Shown one piece after another: positions 18,281-30,348 of a stretch of 64,000 nt of DNA; the stretch's first letter is position 1; each line of letters starts with the position of its first letter. A program made the position numbers and the translations under genes. The notes beneath the pieces were generated by a model. That model was not told where the DNA came from and did no database searches. It saw only the letters and a list, made by a program, of their open reading frames with translations. The stretch is from Fidelibacterota bacterium (lineage in GTDB: Bacteria > Pseudomonadota > Alphaproteobacteria > Rhodospirillales > Rhodospirillaceae): the NCBI GenBank assembly GCA_947472795.1, contig CANJBL010000005.1, positions 124,001 through 188,000 of the forward strand, written 5' to 3'.

Positions 18281-18976
18281 TTACGCGGTCAGCACCTCGT
18301 AGAGATTGACGAGCATACCCGCGGTCGCGCCCCAGATATAGCGATCCCCGTAGGGCATGGCGTAGTAGGCCCGGGGCGTTCCGTCGGGCAACAGGCGCGT
18401 ATGACGTTCGTGGCGCGCGGGATCGAGGAAAAAAGCCAGCGGCACCTCGAAGATGTCGGCCACTTCCATGGGATCGGGGTTGAGCGTGAAAGGCGGCGTG
18501 ACCGCGGCCACCACCGGCGTCACATCGAAACCCGTCACGGTCACATAGGAATCGAGATGCCCCAGGATTTCGATGTGCGATGCCGGCAGACCAATCTCCT
18601 CCGCCGTCTCGCGCAAGGCTCCTGCGTCGGCATCGGCATCGGTTGGTTCCAAGCGTCCGCCGGGAAATGAGATCTGCCCGCCATGCGCTTTCAATTCCGC
18701 TGTGCGTTGGGTGAAAAGAACTGTGAAACCATCCGCGCGCTCCACCAAGGGCACAAGGACAGCTGCGGGAATGAACCCGCCCTCCGGTTTGCGCTGCGTG
18801 ATGGCGGGAAAGGCCACATTCACGGCCTTTAGATTGCCCTCGCGCGCCAGACGGATCGCCGTTGCGGCGTCGCCGCGAGCCCCCTGTCTGCGGGCTGATG
18901 CCAGCCGCTCGCGCAGAAAAGTCCGTGTCAGATGCAACGGCAGCGCGCCACTTGGAGTCGTGGGCCTCGGCGTCAT
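18281..18976 (-). CDS. NUDIX hydrolase, CoA pyrophosphatase-like (NudL type)
   Basis: A 231-residue protein. The stretch LFTQRTAELKAHGGQISFPGG is the extended signature seen in CoA diphosphatases (its first part recognises CoA). The Nudix box follows it, with GRLEP and RETAEEIGL. It probably cleaves CoA or oxidised CoA to 3',5'-ADP and phosphopantetheine. The ATG at 18976 overlaps the stop of the upstream DUF1285 gene (ATGA), which decides the start over a longer frame beginning at 19012. Confidence 0.88.
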   Translation of the reverse strand: MTPRPTTPSGALPLHLTRTFLRERLASARRQGARGDAATAIRLAREGNLKAVNVAFPAITQRKPEGGFIPAAVLVPLVERADGFTVLFTQRTAELKAHGGQISFPGGRLEPTDADADAGALRETAEEIGLPASHIEILGHLDSYVTVTGFDVTPVVAAVTPPFTLNPDPMEVADIFEVPLAFFLDPARHERHTRLLPDGTPRAYYAMPYGDRYIWGATAGMLVNLYEVLTA

Positions 18977-19533
18977 GACCCGGGCGATCCCAAAATGAAG
19001 AATTGCCCGCAACTCCAGACACCAAAGACGCCGTCGGCCGTATCCGAAGTCTCGCCCAGGGCCACAAGATGATAAAAGACCGCGCGCGCCAGGCGGGCCT
19101 CCAGCCCTTTTCGGATATGGACATAGGGGCGGGGCTCCTCACCCGCATAAGCCACGCGCAACCCATGGGTTTCATCCATGGTCACAACGTCGTCAACGTT
19201 GGTGCGGATACGAATAATTTGATTGCGTCCCGCGCCTTCCGCGATAAGTTCCACGCCGATAAAGGGAGCATCTTCGACTTCGATACGGCCATTTTCGGCT
19301 GGCGTTGTCAGCCAGAAGGTACCGTCCGTGTCGCGGCGCAAAACCGTGGAGAACAACTTTACCAGTGCGAGGCGCCCGATGGGCGAACCCCGGTAATACC
19401 AGGTTCCGTTGCGATCAATACGCATGCTAAGGTCGCCGCATAAATCTGGGAATGGCACGCGGCCTTCGCCGGCAGCGGCTACTGCGGGTTGAGGGTCGGG
19501 CTCCCCGGGTCCTGGAGAACGTTCCATAGTCAT
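18973..19533 (-). CDS. DUF1285 family protein
   Basis: A 186-residue soluble protein. RIDRNGTWYYRGSPIGRLALVKLFSTVL and DTDGTFWLTTPAE (given here in part) are typical of DUF1285, a beta-rich fold of unknown function. The ATG at 19533 is preferred, since a longer frame would extend into the divergent promoter. It heads the cca run and shares a 47-bp gap with the divergent moxR gene, so the two promoters must overlap or lie inside the coding ends. Confidence 0.82.
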   Translation of the reverse strand: MTMERSPGPGEPDPQPAVAAAGEGRVPFPDLCGDLSMRIDRNGTWYYRGSPIGRLALVKLFSTVLRRDTDGTFWLTTPAENGRIEVEDAPFIGVELIAEGAGRNQIIRIRTNVDDVVTMDETHGLRVAYAGEEPRPYVHIRKGLEARLARAVFYHLVALGETSDTADGVFGVWSCGQFFILGSPGS

Positions 19534-19580
19534 TGCAACGTGATATCTAAGCCTTTGAAATCTATAGGTGGAGCCGGTCT

Positions 19581-20600
<1,020 letters not shown>

Positions 20601-20641
20601 GAAACGCCGCCCTTTAAAGGTTCGGTGGAGGCGAAGCCCCT

Positions 20642-21559
20642 ATGGACGAGAAGCGCGAGGAAAGTCATCGTCTGCGTGTGGAGGCCGACGCCATCTCCGC
20701 GACGTTGCCGCCGCTCCTTGTTTCGGCGCGTCGCATTGCGGCTTCCGTCACGCTCGGCAGTCACGGCCGCCGCCGCGCGGGCGTGGGCGACAGCTTCTGG
20801 CAGTTCCGTCCCTATTCCAAAGATGACACACCGCAGGCCATCGACTGGCGTCAGTCGGGCAAGTTCGACTCCGTCTTCGTGCGCGAGCGCGAGTGGGTCG
20901 CTGCGCAAACCGCGGCCCTCTGGTGCGACACCTCGCCTTCCATGCGTTACAGGTCTTCCCCAAAGCTGCCGCTGAAAGCCGAACGCGCTGCCGTCATGAT
21001 GCTGACCATGGCCGAGCTGCTCATCGACGGCGGCGAGCGTATCATTCGCTTGGCCGCCGACGGCAAGCCGCAGCGCGCCGCCGCAGCGGGCCGCCTTGCC
21101 GTTGCGCACATGGCCGACGCCATCGCCGGTGAACTGCTTTCCGATAAGCGTGGGGCTTCAGCTGGAATGCCGGCCTTCTCGACATCACTGCCCCGCCATT
21201 CCGGCGTCATCCTTTTCAGCGACTTCATGTCGCCCTTGGAAGAGATTGCGGCCGCTGTGAAGGGGCTCACGCGCGGCGGTATCACCGGGCATCTCGTGCA
21301 GGTTCTCGATCCCGCCGAAGAGACATTGCCCTTCTCGGGCCGCGTCCGCTTCGTCGGCCTTGAGGAAGAAGGTGCGACCGTCATCGACCGCGCCGAGGAC
21401 GCGCGCGAAGGTTATATCCGCAAGCTGCAGGCTCACCGCGAAGGTTTGAAGGGGCTGGCCACCAGCACTGGCTGGACGTTCGGCCTGCATCACACAGATC
21501 AGTCGCCGCAACCCGCCTTGGCGGCGCTGCATAACGCCATCACCGGCCACAGGCGATAG
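20642..21559 (+). CDS. DUF58 domain protein
   Basis: A 305-residue protein with the DUF58 signature: GDSFWQFRPYSKDD, then AIDWRQSGK, VREREWVAAQ, and WCDTSPSMRY. The Asp and Ser residues of the last motif resemble a von Willebrand factor A metal site. There is no membrane segment, unlike many longer DUF58 proteins. It probably partners the MoxR ATPase 41 bp upstream. GGAGG lies 11 nt before the ATG. The function is inferred from context. Confidence 0.9.
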   Translation: MDEKREESHRLRVEADAISATLPPLLVSARRIAASVTLGSHGRRRAGVGDSFWQFRPYSKDDTPQAIDWRQSGKFDSVFVREREWVAAQTAALWCDTSPSMRYRSSPKLPLKAERAAVMMLTMAELLIDGGERIIRLAADGKPQRAAAAGRLAVAHMADAIAGELLSDKRGASAGMPAFSTSLPRHSGVILFSDFMSPLEEIAAAVKGLTRGGITGHLVQVLDPAEETLPFSGRVRFVGLEEEGATVIDRAEDAREGYIRKLQAHREGLKGLATSTGWTFGLHHTDQSPQPALAALHNAITGHRR

Positions 21560-21564
21560 AGCCC

Positions 21565-24444
21565 ATGCTGAGCCTCGGCTTCATTTCTTTTGCGACACCT
21601 TGGGCCCTCGCCGGCCTTGCCGCGCTGCCGCTCGTGTGGCTGCTCTTGCGCCTGACGCCGCCCACCGTGCGCCAAATCGACTTTCCAGCTATCCGCCTGC
21701 TCTTCGGATTGGATCCCACCAAACGCACGCCGGCCCACACGCCGCCATGGCTGATGATCCTGCGCGTCGCCATCCTGGCCCTTGCGCTTCTGGGTCTTGC
21801 CGATCCGATCCTCAACGTGAACCAAACGCAGAGCAGTGGCCCCGTGGTCATCGCGATCGACAACGGCTGGGCCGCCGCCGCGTCATGGGAAGACCGTATC
21901 GCCAGCGCACGCGCCATTCTCGAAGGCGCGGAACGGCGCAATCAACCCGCCGTGCTCATCACCACGGCCCCTATCTCCATAGCCGCCGCGCAAGCGCCAC
22001 AAGTAAAGCCCGCGCGCGATGCGCTCATGCAGATCTCGCAGATCGTTCCGCAGCCCTGGCCCACCGACCGCGCTGCCGCTGCGCAGACGCTTGCCGCACT
22101 TAAAGTGCCTGCGGGAGCGCAAGTGACCTGGATCAGCGACGGTATCGAATCTCCCGGCACAGCGGCGTTTAGCGCTGCCCTCGCCAAACTCGGCCGCGTC
22201 ACCGTCATCGAACCCGGCGCGCTGGCGACACCCTTGGTGCAGTATGCGCCCGAGCGCACCTTCGGCGGCGCCTCCAGCGGCACGGCGAACAGCAATGCCA
22301 AAGCGTCGAACACATCCAGCTCCATCAACGGCATCGTGCTGAAACTGGCACGCCCGTCCGGCCCCGGCCCAGCGGCGATCCATACCGTGCGCGCCATAGA
22401 TGCTGAAGGCCAAGTGCTCGCGCGCACCGGCGTCACCATCTCCGCGGGCGAAGCCGTCGGCACGACCACCATGTCTGTGCCTTCTGAACTCGCCAACCGC
22501 ATCATTCGCTTCGATGTGGAAGGCACGGCGACCGCGGCCACCACAATTCTCGCCGATGACCGCTGGCAACGCCGGCCCGTCGGCATCGCCAGCGCCACGG
22601 CGCAAGGCATCTCGGTGCCTCTGCTGGAGGACGCCTATTATCTGCGTGAAGCACTACAGCCTTTCGCCGAAGCGCGCAGCGGTACGCTCAACGATCTGCT
22701 CGATCATCCCCTTGCCGTGCTCGCCATGGCTGGTGGCGGCAAGATCCTCGATGCGGAACTCGCACGCGTCTCTGCCTGGGTCGATAACGGCGGCATCCTC
22801 GTGCGCTTCGCCGGCCCGCGTCTCGACGGCAATGTGGATCCGCTCCTGCCGGTACGCCTGCGCGCCGGCGGGCGCACGTTCGGCGGCACCATGTCGTGGA
22901 ACAAGCCCATGGCGCTGGCGCCGTTTCCCGAGGCATCTCCCTTCAAGGGCATGATCGTACCCGAAGACGTCACCGTGTCTTCGCAGGTGCTTGCCGAACC
23001 TTCGGCTGAACTCGCCAATAAGACTTGGGCGCGTCTTTCCGACGGCACGCCGTTGGTCACGGCCGAGCGCCGCGGCCGCGGCTGGATCGTGCTTTTCCAT
23101 GTCACCGCCACGCCTGAATGGTCGACACTGCCGCTCTCGGGCCTGTTCATGGACATGCTGCATCGTCTCGTGGACATCAGCCAAGGCGTGCCCGCCGACG
23201 GCTCCAATGATGCGACCGGCGCTCTCGCGCCTTATTCCATTCTGGACGGCCGTGGCCGCCTGAGTTCACCCGGCCCCACCGTCCAACCCATCTCGGCGGA
23301 AAATTTTGCGGAAGCCAAAGCCACGCCGGCCACGCCGCCCGGCCTCTATGGTCCAGCCGGCGGCACACACGCGCTCAATCTTTCCGCCCACCTGCCGACA
23401 CCCGAAGCGCTGAAAAGCTTTCCCTCTGGCGCCGCACGCACCACGCTCAGCGGAATCTCTCACGAGCGCAGCTTCAAGCCCTGGCTGCTGACGTTGGCCC
23501 TCGTGTTGCTGCTGGCTGATCTTATCATCAGCTTCGCCCTGCGCCGCCTCGTACCGCAGTTCCTGGGCTTCAAGGACGTATCCCTCACCACTGGCGCTGC
23601 CCTCCTACTGATCGTACTGGCTGGTGCGCCGCACGCGCGCGCCGCCGAGGCTGCCGCTCCGGCTCGTGGTTCAGTGGAACTCGATGTTGCGACGCGTAGC
23701 GCCGTTCTCGATACGCGCCTTGGTTATATCTCCACCGGCGCGACAGATATCGACCGCGTCGTGGCGTCGGGGATGAATGCGCTGACCCAACATCTCGGCG
23801 AACGCACGGCCGCCGAACTCGCCGAGCCCGTGCGTATCGATCTGTCCTCCGCGGCACTTACTTCTGAATCGCTCATCCCGTATCCGCTGCTCTATTGGCG
23901 CGTGACCTCGGCGCAAAGCGTGCCCGCGCCGAAGGCGTTGACCATCCTCAACAACTACCTGCATCGTGGCGGCGTGATCGTGTTCGATGCCCCCGATCAG
24001 CCCGGCGCGCTCGGCGGCGGCGGTTCAGGGGTCGTCACGGCGCGTCTGCAGAGCATCCTGGCCGGCCTCGATATCCCGCAGCTCACCGAGCTGCCCGACG
24101 ATCATGTGCTGAATCGCAGTTTTTACCTGCTGCGAAATCAGCCCGGCCGCTATGCCGACGGCAAGGTTCTCGTGGAACGAGACGTCACCGCCAACGACGG
24201 CGTGTCATCTGTCGTTATCGGCAGCAACGATTGGGCCGCCGCTTGGGCCACCGACGCCACCGGGCCGCTGTACGCCGTGATCGGGGGCACCGAGGAGCAA
24301 CGCGAGACCGCTTACCGTGTGGGTATCAACATGGTGATCTACGCCCTCACCGGAAACTACAAGTCCGATCAAGTGCACGTACCGATTCTTATGCAACGCC
24401 TCTCGGAGAGCCCAACGAAATTGATCCCGGGAGCGACCCCATGA
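21565..24444 (+). CDS. DUF4159 membrane protein with BatA-like N-terminus
   Basis: A 959-residue protein. The N-terminus has two membrane segments (about 8-28 and 57-76) in the BatA/aerotolerance-type arrangement, with an RQIDFPAIRLLF linker. The first extracytoplasmic region resembles a degenerate von Willebrand A domain without a clear DxSxS. A membrane pair lies around 635-690, and the C-terminal 240 residues are DUF4159 (RLGYISTGATDID to the end). It starts 5 bp after the DUF58 gene. The likely role is with MoxR in an envelope process, but the substrate is unknown. Confidence 0.88.
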   Translation: MLSLGFISFATPWALAGLAALPLVWLLLRLTPPTVRQIDFPAIRLLFGLDPTKRTPAHTPPWLMILRVAILALALLGLADPILNVNQTQSSGPVVIAIDNGWAAAASWEDRIASARAILEGAERRNQPAVLITTAPISIAAAQAPQVKPARDALMQISQIVPQPWPTDRAAAAQTLAALKVPAGAQVTWISDGIESPGTAAFSAALAKLGRVTVIEPGALATPLVQYAPERTFGGASSGTANSNAKASNTSSSINGIVLKLARPSGPGPAAIHTVRAIDAEGQVLARTGVTISAGEAVGTTTMSVPSELANRIIRFDVEGTATAATTILADDRWQRRPVGIASATAQGISVPLLEDAYYLREALQPFAEARSGTLNDLLDHPLAVLAMAGGGKILDAELARVSAWVDNGGILVRFAGPRLDGNVDPLLPVRLRAGGRTFGGTMSWNKPMALAPFPEASPFKGMIVPEDVTVSSQVLAEPSAELANKTWARLSDGTPLVTAERRGRGWIVLFHVTATPEWSTLPLSGLFMDMLHRLVDISQGVPADGSNDATGALAPYSILDGRGRLSSPGPTVQPISAENFAEAKATPATPPGLYGPAGGTHALNLSAHLPTPEALKSFPSGAARTTLSGISHERSFKPWLLTLALVLLLADLIISFALRRLVPQFLGFKDVSLTTGAALLLIVLAGAPHARAAEAAAPARGSVELDVATRSAVLDTRLGYISTGATDIDRVVASGMNALTQHLGERTAAELAEPVRIDLSSAALTSESLIPYPLLYWRVTSAQSVPAPKALTILNNYLHRGGVIVFDAPDQPGALGGGGSGVVTARLQSILAGLDIPQLTELPDDHVLNRSFYLLRNQPGRYADGKVLVERDVTANDGVSSVVIGSNDWAAAWATDATGPLYAVIGGTEEQRETAYRVGINMVIYALTGNYKSDQVHVPILMQRLSESPTKLIPGATP

Positions 24445-24466
24445 TGATACCCGCCGGGAGGACCGC

Positions 24467-26554
24467 ATGACGGGCATCACCTTCGCGCCAATCATCCCAG
24501 GCGCCTTCCTCATTATCCTCGCGCTCATCGCCGTGGCGCTGATTGCTTACGGCATCTGGTACCGCGCCAGGGGCGTGCTGTTGCGCGCCGTGCCCGTCGC
24601 CGCGCTGCTTTCCGTGCTGGCTAATCCGCAGCTGATTCACGAGAACCGCACGTCACTCAAGGACGTGGCCGTCATCGTCGTCGATGACAGCCCCAGCCAG
24701 AACCTTGGCAAGCGCCGCGAACGCACCAACACCGCCCTGGCGAAACTCACATCCGACCTTGGCGCCATCGATGATCTGGAAGTGCGCACGGTGCACGCCG
24801 GCAGCAGCACGCAGGGCGGCACGCATCTGTTCGAGGCATTGGGGAACGCGCTCAGCGACGTGCCGCAACAGCGGCTCGCGGGCTCCATCCTTCTGTCCGA
24901 CGGCGAAGTGCACGATGCCGTGGCACCCGACCGCGCCAAGCAGAACCACGCCGCCTACATGAATGCGCCGGTGCACCTGCTCGTCACAGGCGAACGCCGT
25001 GAGTTCGACCGGCGTGTACGCATCGAGAATGCGCCCGAGTTCGGTATCGTCGGCCAGACCGCCATTGTGCGCATGCGTGCTGAAGACACCTCTGCCGCCG
25101 CAGGCACACTGATTCCCGTTGTCATCAAGCGCAGCGGCGGCAAGACGTTGCAGATCGATATGCCCGTCGGCAAAAGCACTGAGGTGCCGCTCGAGATCGA
25201 CAATAACGGCGCGAATATCTTCGAACTGTCCGTGACGCCGGCGCAGGGCGAAATTTCCACCACCAATAACAAAGCCCTGCTGACCGTCAACGGCATCCGC
25301 GACCGTTTGCGTGTGTTGCTGATTTCCGGCCAGCCTCACGTGGGCGAGCGCGCCTGGCGTAATCTTTTGAAGTCCGATCCCAACGTCGATCTCGTGCATT
25401 TCACCATCCTGCGCCCGCTCAACAAGGATGATGGAACGCCGGTCACCGAACTCGCGCTGATCGCCTTTCCGATGCGCGAGCTGTTCGAAGAGCAACTCAA
25501 AAAATTCGACCTCATCATCTTCGACCGCTACAGCCAAAAAGGCCTCGTGCCTCTGCAGTACATGAACAACGTCGCCCAATATGTGCGCCAGGGCGGTGCG
25601 GTGATGCTGGCGGTGGGTCCCGAATATGCCGACAGCTTTGCGCTTTTCGGCTCGCCCTTACAGAGCATCCTGCCCGCCGAACCCACGGGACGGATCTATA
25701 ATGGCACGTTCCGCCCGCATATCAGCGACATCGGTCAGCGCCACCCTGTCACCTCGGGCTTGGAAGGTGCGGTGAACGGACCCGGCGGCGAACCCACGTG
25801 GGGCCGCCTTATGCGCCAGATTCAGGTGCGCGCGCGCAGCGACGCCACCAGTGAGCCGGTGCTCAGCGGCCAGGAAAAAGAACCGCTCCTGGTTCTGAAC
25901 CACGCCGGCCAAGGCCGCGTGGCCCTCCTGCTCAGCGACACCATCTGGCTCTGGGGCAAAGGTTTTGACGGCGGCGGACCGCAAACCGAACTTCTGCGCC
26001 GCGTGGCTCATTGGCTGATGAAAGAGCCGGAGCTGGAAGAAGAAGCCATCACCGCGCAAATGCGCGACGGCGGCCTCGTTGTCACACGCCATAGCCTCGC
26101 GCCGACCGAACAGCCCGTGACCGTCACCGCACCCAATGGCAGCGTGCATACCGTCACGCCGAAGGCTACAGCTGCAGGCGCTTTCGAAGGCCGGATCGAT
26201 GACATCAACGACCCCGGGCTCTACACCCTGACGGACGGCAAGATCACAGGTGTGGCCGCGGTGGGCGCTGCCAATCCGCTGGAGACCTATGACGTCGTAG
26301 CCACCGAGGACAAAGTCGGCCCCATCGCGGCCGCCACCGGCGGCGGCACATACTGGCTGGAAGACATGGATGCCCCCGCCATTCGACGCACGGAAGCGGG
26401 CCGCGTCGCCCACGGCACCACCTGGCTCGGCCTGAAGGCCAATAAGCAATATGCTGTCACCGGCGCCACGCAGGTCCCGCTGACACCTGTGGCTCTGGTC
26501 TTGCTTGCGATCATGGCCGGCGCCATGCTGGCATGGTGGCGCGAAGGTAAGTAA
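24467..26554 (+). CDS. Large membrane protein with VWA-like and amidotransferase-like regions, MoxR operon
   Basis: A 695-residue protein. Two N-terminal membrane segments are followed by a VWA-like start, VIVVDDSPSQNLG, which keeps a DxSxS pattern. A later segment (about 280-400), with LRVLLISGQPHVGER, LIIFDRYSQ and YVRQGGAVMLAVGPEY, looks like a class I glutamine amidotransferase-like fold lacking an obvious catalytic Cys. One membrane helix closes the protein before WWREGK. It follows DUF4159 by 22 bp with GGAGGA ahead of the ATG. Similar proteins accompany MoxR/DUF58/DUF4159 genes in Alphaproteobacteria. Confidence 0.82.
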   Translation: MTGITFAPIIPGAFLIILALIAVALIAYGIWYRARGVLLRAVPVAALLSVLANPQLIHENRTSLKDVAVIVVDDSPSQNLGKRRERTNTALAKLTSDLGAIDDLEVRTVHAGSSTQGGTHLFEALGNALSDVPQQRLAGSILLSDGEVHDAVAPDRAKQNHAAYMNAPVHLLVTGERREFDRRVRIENAPEFGIVGQTAIVRMRAEDTSAAAGTLIPVVIKRSGGKTLQIDMPVGKSTEVPLEIDNNGANIFELSVTPAQGEISTTNNKALLTVNGIRDRLRVLLISGQPHVGERAWRNLLKSDPNVDLVHFTILRPLNKDDGTPVTELALIAFPMRELFEEQLKKFDLIIFDRYSQKGLVPLQYMNNVAQYVRQGGAVMLAVGPEYADSFALFGSPLQSILPAEPTGRIYNGTFRPHISDIGQRHPVTSGLEGAVNGPGGEPTWGRLMRQIQVRARSDATSEPVLSGQEKEPLLVLNHAGQGRVALLLSDTIWLWGKGFDGGGPQTELLRRVAHWLMKEPELEEEAITAQMRDGGLVVTRHSLAPTEQPVTVTAPNGSVHTVTPKATAAGAFEGRIDDINDPGLYTLTDGKITGVAAVGAANPLETYDVVATEDKVGPIAAATGGGTYWLEDMDAPAIRRTEAGRVAHGTTWLGLKANKQYAVTGATQVPLTPVALVLLAIMAGAMLAWWREGK

Positions 26555-26582
26555 GCAACCTTGCTCGCAGATTAGAGAGTTT

Positions 26583-27536
26583 ATGTCCCATATTTCGCCC
26601 GCAGAATTGAGCCGCCTCGGTAAGCTGGCTGAATACCAGATCCTCGATACCGCGCCGGAGAAGGAGTTTGACGAAATTGTCAAATTGGCCTCCTCGCTCC
26701 TGGGCACCCCAATATCCACGGTCAGCCTGGTCGACCGCGACCGCCAGTGGTTCAAGGCGCGCTACGGCATCTCCGGCACCGAGACCCCGCGCGAACATGC
26801 TTTTTGCGCGCATGCCATCGAAGGTGACGACGTCTATATCGTCAACGACGCCACCAAGAACCCGCTTTTCGCCGAGAATCCACTCGTTACCGGCGCACCC
26901 GATATCCGCTTCTATGCCGGCGCGCCGCTCATAACACCCGATCATTTCCGCTTAGGAACGCTGTGCGTCATCGACACCATCCCGCGCGATGGAGGCCTGA
27001 CCATGGACCAGGAAAAAACCCTGGCGCTGCTCGCGAGCATGGTGGTCAACGCTCTTGAAAGCCGGCGCGCGACCTTGCGGGCGCAGCATCAAAGCCGGAT
27101 GCTGACCAAGGTCGCGCAAAGCATGGTGGCCCTGGCCCAAGCCAAGACACTCGAGGATATTGGCAATATCCTCACCGAAGCCGCCCGCTCGCTCGTGGTC
27201 GCCGACGCCGCGCGTTTCGAAGCTTTCAGCACACGCACGGTGACCATGGCCACACGCAACGTCCGCGGCACGCAGCCTCCGGCAGATGTTCCCTGGGTGC
27301 AGCGCGGCGCAGCACTTGTCGCGCGGCAGTCCTTTGCGCCCGCGACCGACAAGGACATCGGCTTCAGTGGCGACAAGGGGGCTTGGCTCGGTTTGTTGAT
27401 TGGGCTGTCGGCGGAAGCGCCGAAAGCGCACTTTCAGATCTGGCGGCAGTTCACGACATCATTCACCGAAATCGAGACGGCCATGCTCACCGATCTCGCG
27501 CGCGTCGCTTCGGGCGCCATCGAGCGCCTCGCCTAG
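26583..27536 (+). CDS. GAF domain sensor protein
   Basis: A 317-residue soluble protein. Residues about 10-165 are a GAF domain of a common sensory type: LAEYQILDTAPEKEFD, VSLVDRDRQWFKARYG, HAFCAHAI, FYAGAPLITPD and LGTLCVID. A helix connects to a second, poorly conserved GAF-like half (about 185-317). No GGDEF, kinase or other output domain is present, so it may act by partner binding. The ATG at 26583 gives the standard N-terminus. The frame upstream runs into the previous gene. It is 28 bp after the MoxR operon and may be transcribed with it. Confidence 0.85.
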   Translation: MSHISPAELSRLGKLAEYQILDTAPEKEFDEIVKLASSLLGTPISTVSLVDRDRQWFKARYGISGTETPREHAFCAHAIEGDDVYIVNDATKNPLFAENPLVTGAPDIRFYAGAPLITPDHFRLGTLCVIDTIPRDGGLTMDQEKTLALLASMVVNALESRRATLRAQHQSRMLTKVAQSMVALAQAKTLEDIGNILTEAARSLVVADAARFEAFSTRTVTMATRNVRGTQPPADVPWVQRGAALVARQSFAPATDKDIGFSGDKGAWLGLLIGLSAEAPKAHFQIWRQFTTSFTEIETAMLTDLARVASGAIERLA

Positions 27537-27554
27537 AGCGGGTTTAGCGATGAT

Positions 27555-29079
<1,525 letters not shown>

Positions 29080-29772
29080 CTATTCCGCGGCTTGCGGATC
29101 GAACATCTCGATCTGATTGGGATCATCACCCGCCAGCACGGCACGCACCGGCGCGAAGGAGCGGCGGTGATGTTCGGTCACGCCCATGCGTGCCATCGCT
29201 TCACAGTGCACGCGCGTGCCATAGCCCATGTTGGCGTCCCATCCGTAACCGGGATGCTGCGCGGCCAGCGCAGTCATCAAGCGGTCGCGCGTGACCTTGG
29301 CGACAATCGAGGCGGCCGCAATGGAAAGGGATTTGCCATCGCCCTGGATAACGGTCTCCACCGTACATGTCAGCGGCGGCGCTCGGTTGCCGTCCACCAG
29401 CGCCACGGTCACCAAATGCCCGAGAGAGTTCACCGCACGCGCCATAGCCCGGTAAGTCGCATTCAGGATATTAAAGCTGTCGATCTCGTGCACATCCGCT
29501 TGGCCCACGCCGATCACAGCGGCGCCGCACGACACGAGGATGGCATAAAGTTCTTCGCGCCGTTCTGCTGTCAGTTTTTTGGAATCGTCCAAGCCCTGAC
29601 GCAGGCTTTTCGGAGTCTTCTTGATGTCGAGAATCACCGCGCCCGCCACAACGGGTCCCGCCAGGGGCCCGCGGCCCGCCTCATCGACGCCAGCGACAAT
29701 CGCGTCGGGCAGGCGTTTCAGGACCGCGCGTTCGAATTTAAAAGTCGGACCTTTGGACGCACGTCGCTGCAC
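29080..29772 (-). CDS. rnhB: Ribonuclease HII
   Basis: Cuts RNA in RNA-DNA hybrids and starts removal of single ribonucleotides from DNA. The 230-residue protein shows GVDEAGRGPLAGPVVAGAV (first two acidic metal ligands) and DDSKKLTAERREELY. GQADVHEIDSFNILNATY and a later Asp in VALVDGNRAPPL complete the site. The N-end has about 25 extra basic residues before the catalytic core. It lies upstream of ccrM on the same strand and 24 bp downstream of the peroxiredoxin gene. Confidence 0.95.
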   Translation of the reverse strand: MQRRASKGPTFKFERAVLKRLPDAIVAGVDEAGRGPLAGPVVAGAVILDIKKTPKSLRQGLDDSKKLTAERREELYAILVSCGAAVIGVGQADVHEIDSFNILNATYRAMARAVNSLGHLVTVALVDGNRAPPLTCTVETVIQGDGKSLSIAAASIVAKVTRDRLMTALAAQHPGYGWDANMGYGTRVHCEAMARMGVTEHHRRSFAPVRAVLAGDDPNQIEMFDPQAAE

Positions 29773-29796
29773 AGCGATTGTTTTTCCCCAGAAAGC

Positions 29797-30348
29797 TCAT
29801 TGAACAGGATGAGCGTCGCGCCCTGCTTTTTCCGACCAAGCCTTCACGGCCGCCATGGTGTTCGCCACATGCTTCGCCGGATTCAAGGCCGAATAACGAT
29901 AGATGATCTTGCCGTCAGGCGCGATCACATATGATGTGCGGTCCGCGTACCATGTCATGAACAGCACCGCGTCATAGGCTTTCATGATGGCGTGGTCCGT
30001 ATCGGCGGCCACGGGAAATTTGCTCTGGCACTCGCTGACCGAGAACTTGTTCAGCGTTTCGATCTTGTCCGTGGAAACGCCGACCACGGTTGCGCCCAGA
30101 GATGCGAAGGCCGGCATAGCCTCGGCGAATTCGTGTGCTTCGATGGTGCAGCCGCTGGTAAAGGCCGCCGGGTAGAAGTACACCACCACCGGGCCTTTCT
30201 TCAGCGCGTCCGCCAGTGTGAAGGTGAACTCCTTCCCGCCAAGCGAGGCTTGCGCCGTGAACAATGGCGCAGAGGCCCCTTCGTTCAGCGCGGCGTAGGC
30301 CGGCGCGGCCAGTACACCCGCAATCAAAGCCGGAACCCAGTACTTCAC
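29797..30348 (-). CDS. Exported peroxiredoxin (Bcp/PrxQ-like)
   Basis: Thiol peroxidase of 183 residues. The signal peptide (WVPALIAGVLAAPAYA) predicts a periplasmic enzyme, unlike the cytoplasmic Bcp. The peroxidatic Cys lies in YFYPAAFTSGCTIEA, and a second Cys follows in VSECQSKFPVAAD, a possible resolving residue. The start is a GTG that overlaps the moaB stop as GTGA. Its reductant could be a periplasmic thioredoxin-like protein such as the DsbD-type protein encoded at about 37-39 kb, but this is inference. Confidence 0.88.
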   Translation of the reverse strand: MKYWVPALIAGVLAAPAYAALNEGASAPLFTAQASLGGKEFTFTLADALKKGPVVVYFYPAAFTSGCTIEAHEFAEAMPAFASLGATVVGVSTDKIETLNKFSVSECQSKFPVAADTDHAIMKAYDAVLFMTWYADRTSYVIAPDGKIIYRYSALNPAKHVANTMAAVKAWSEKAGRDAHPVQ

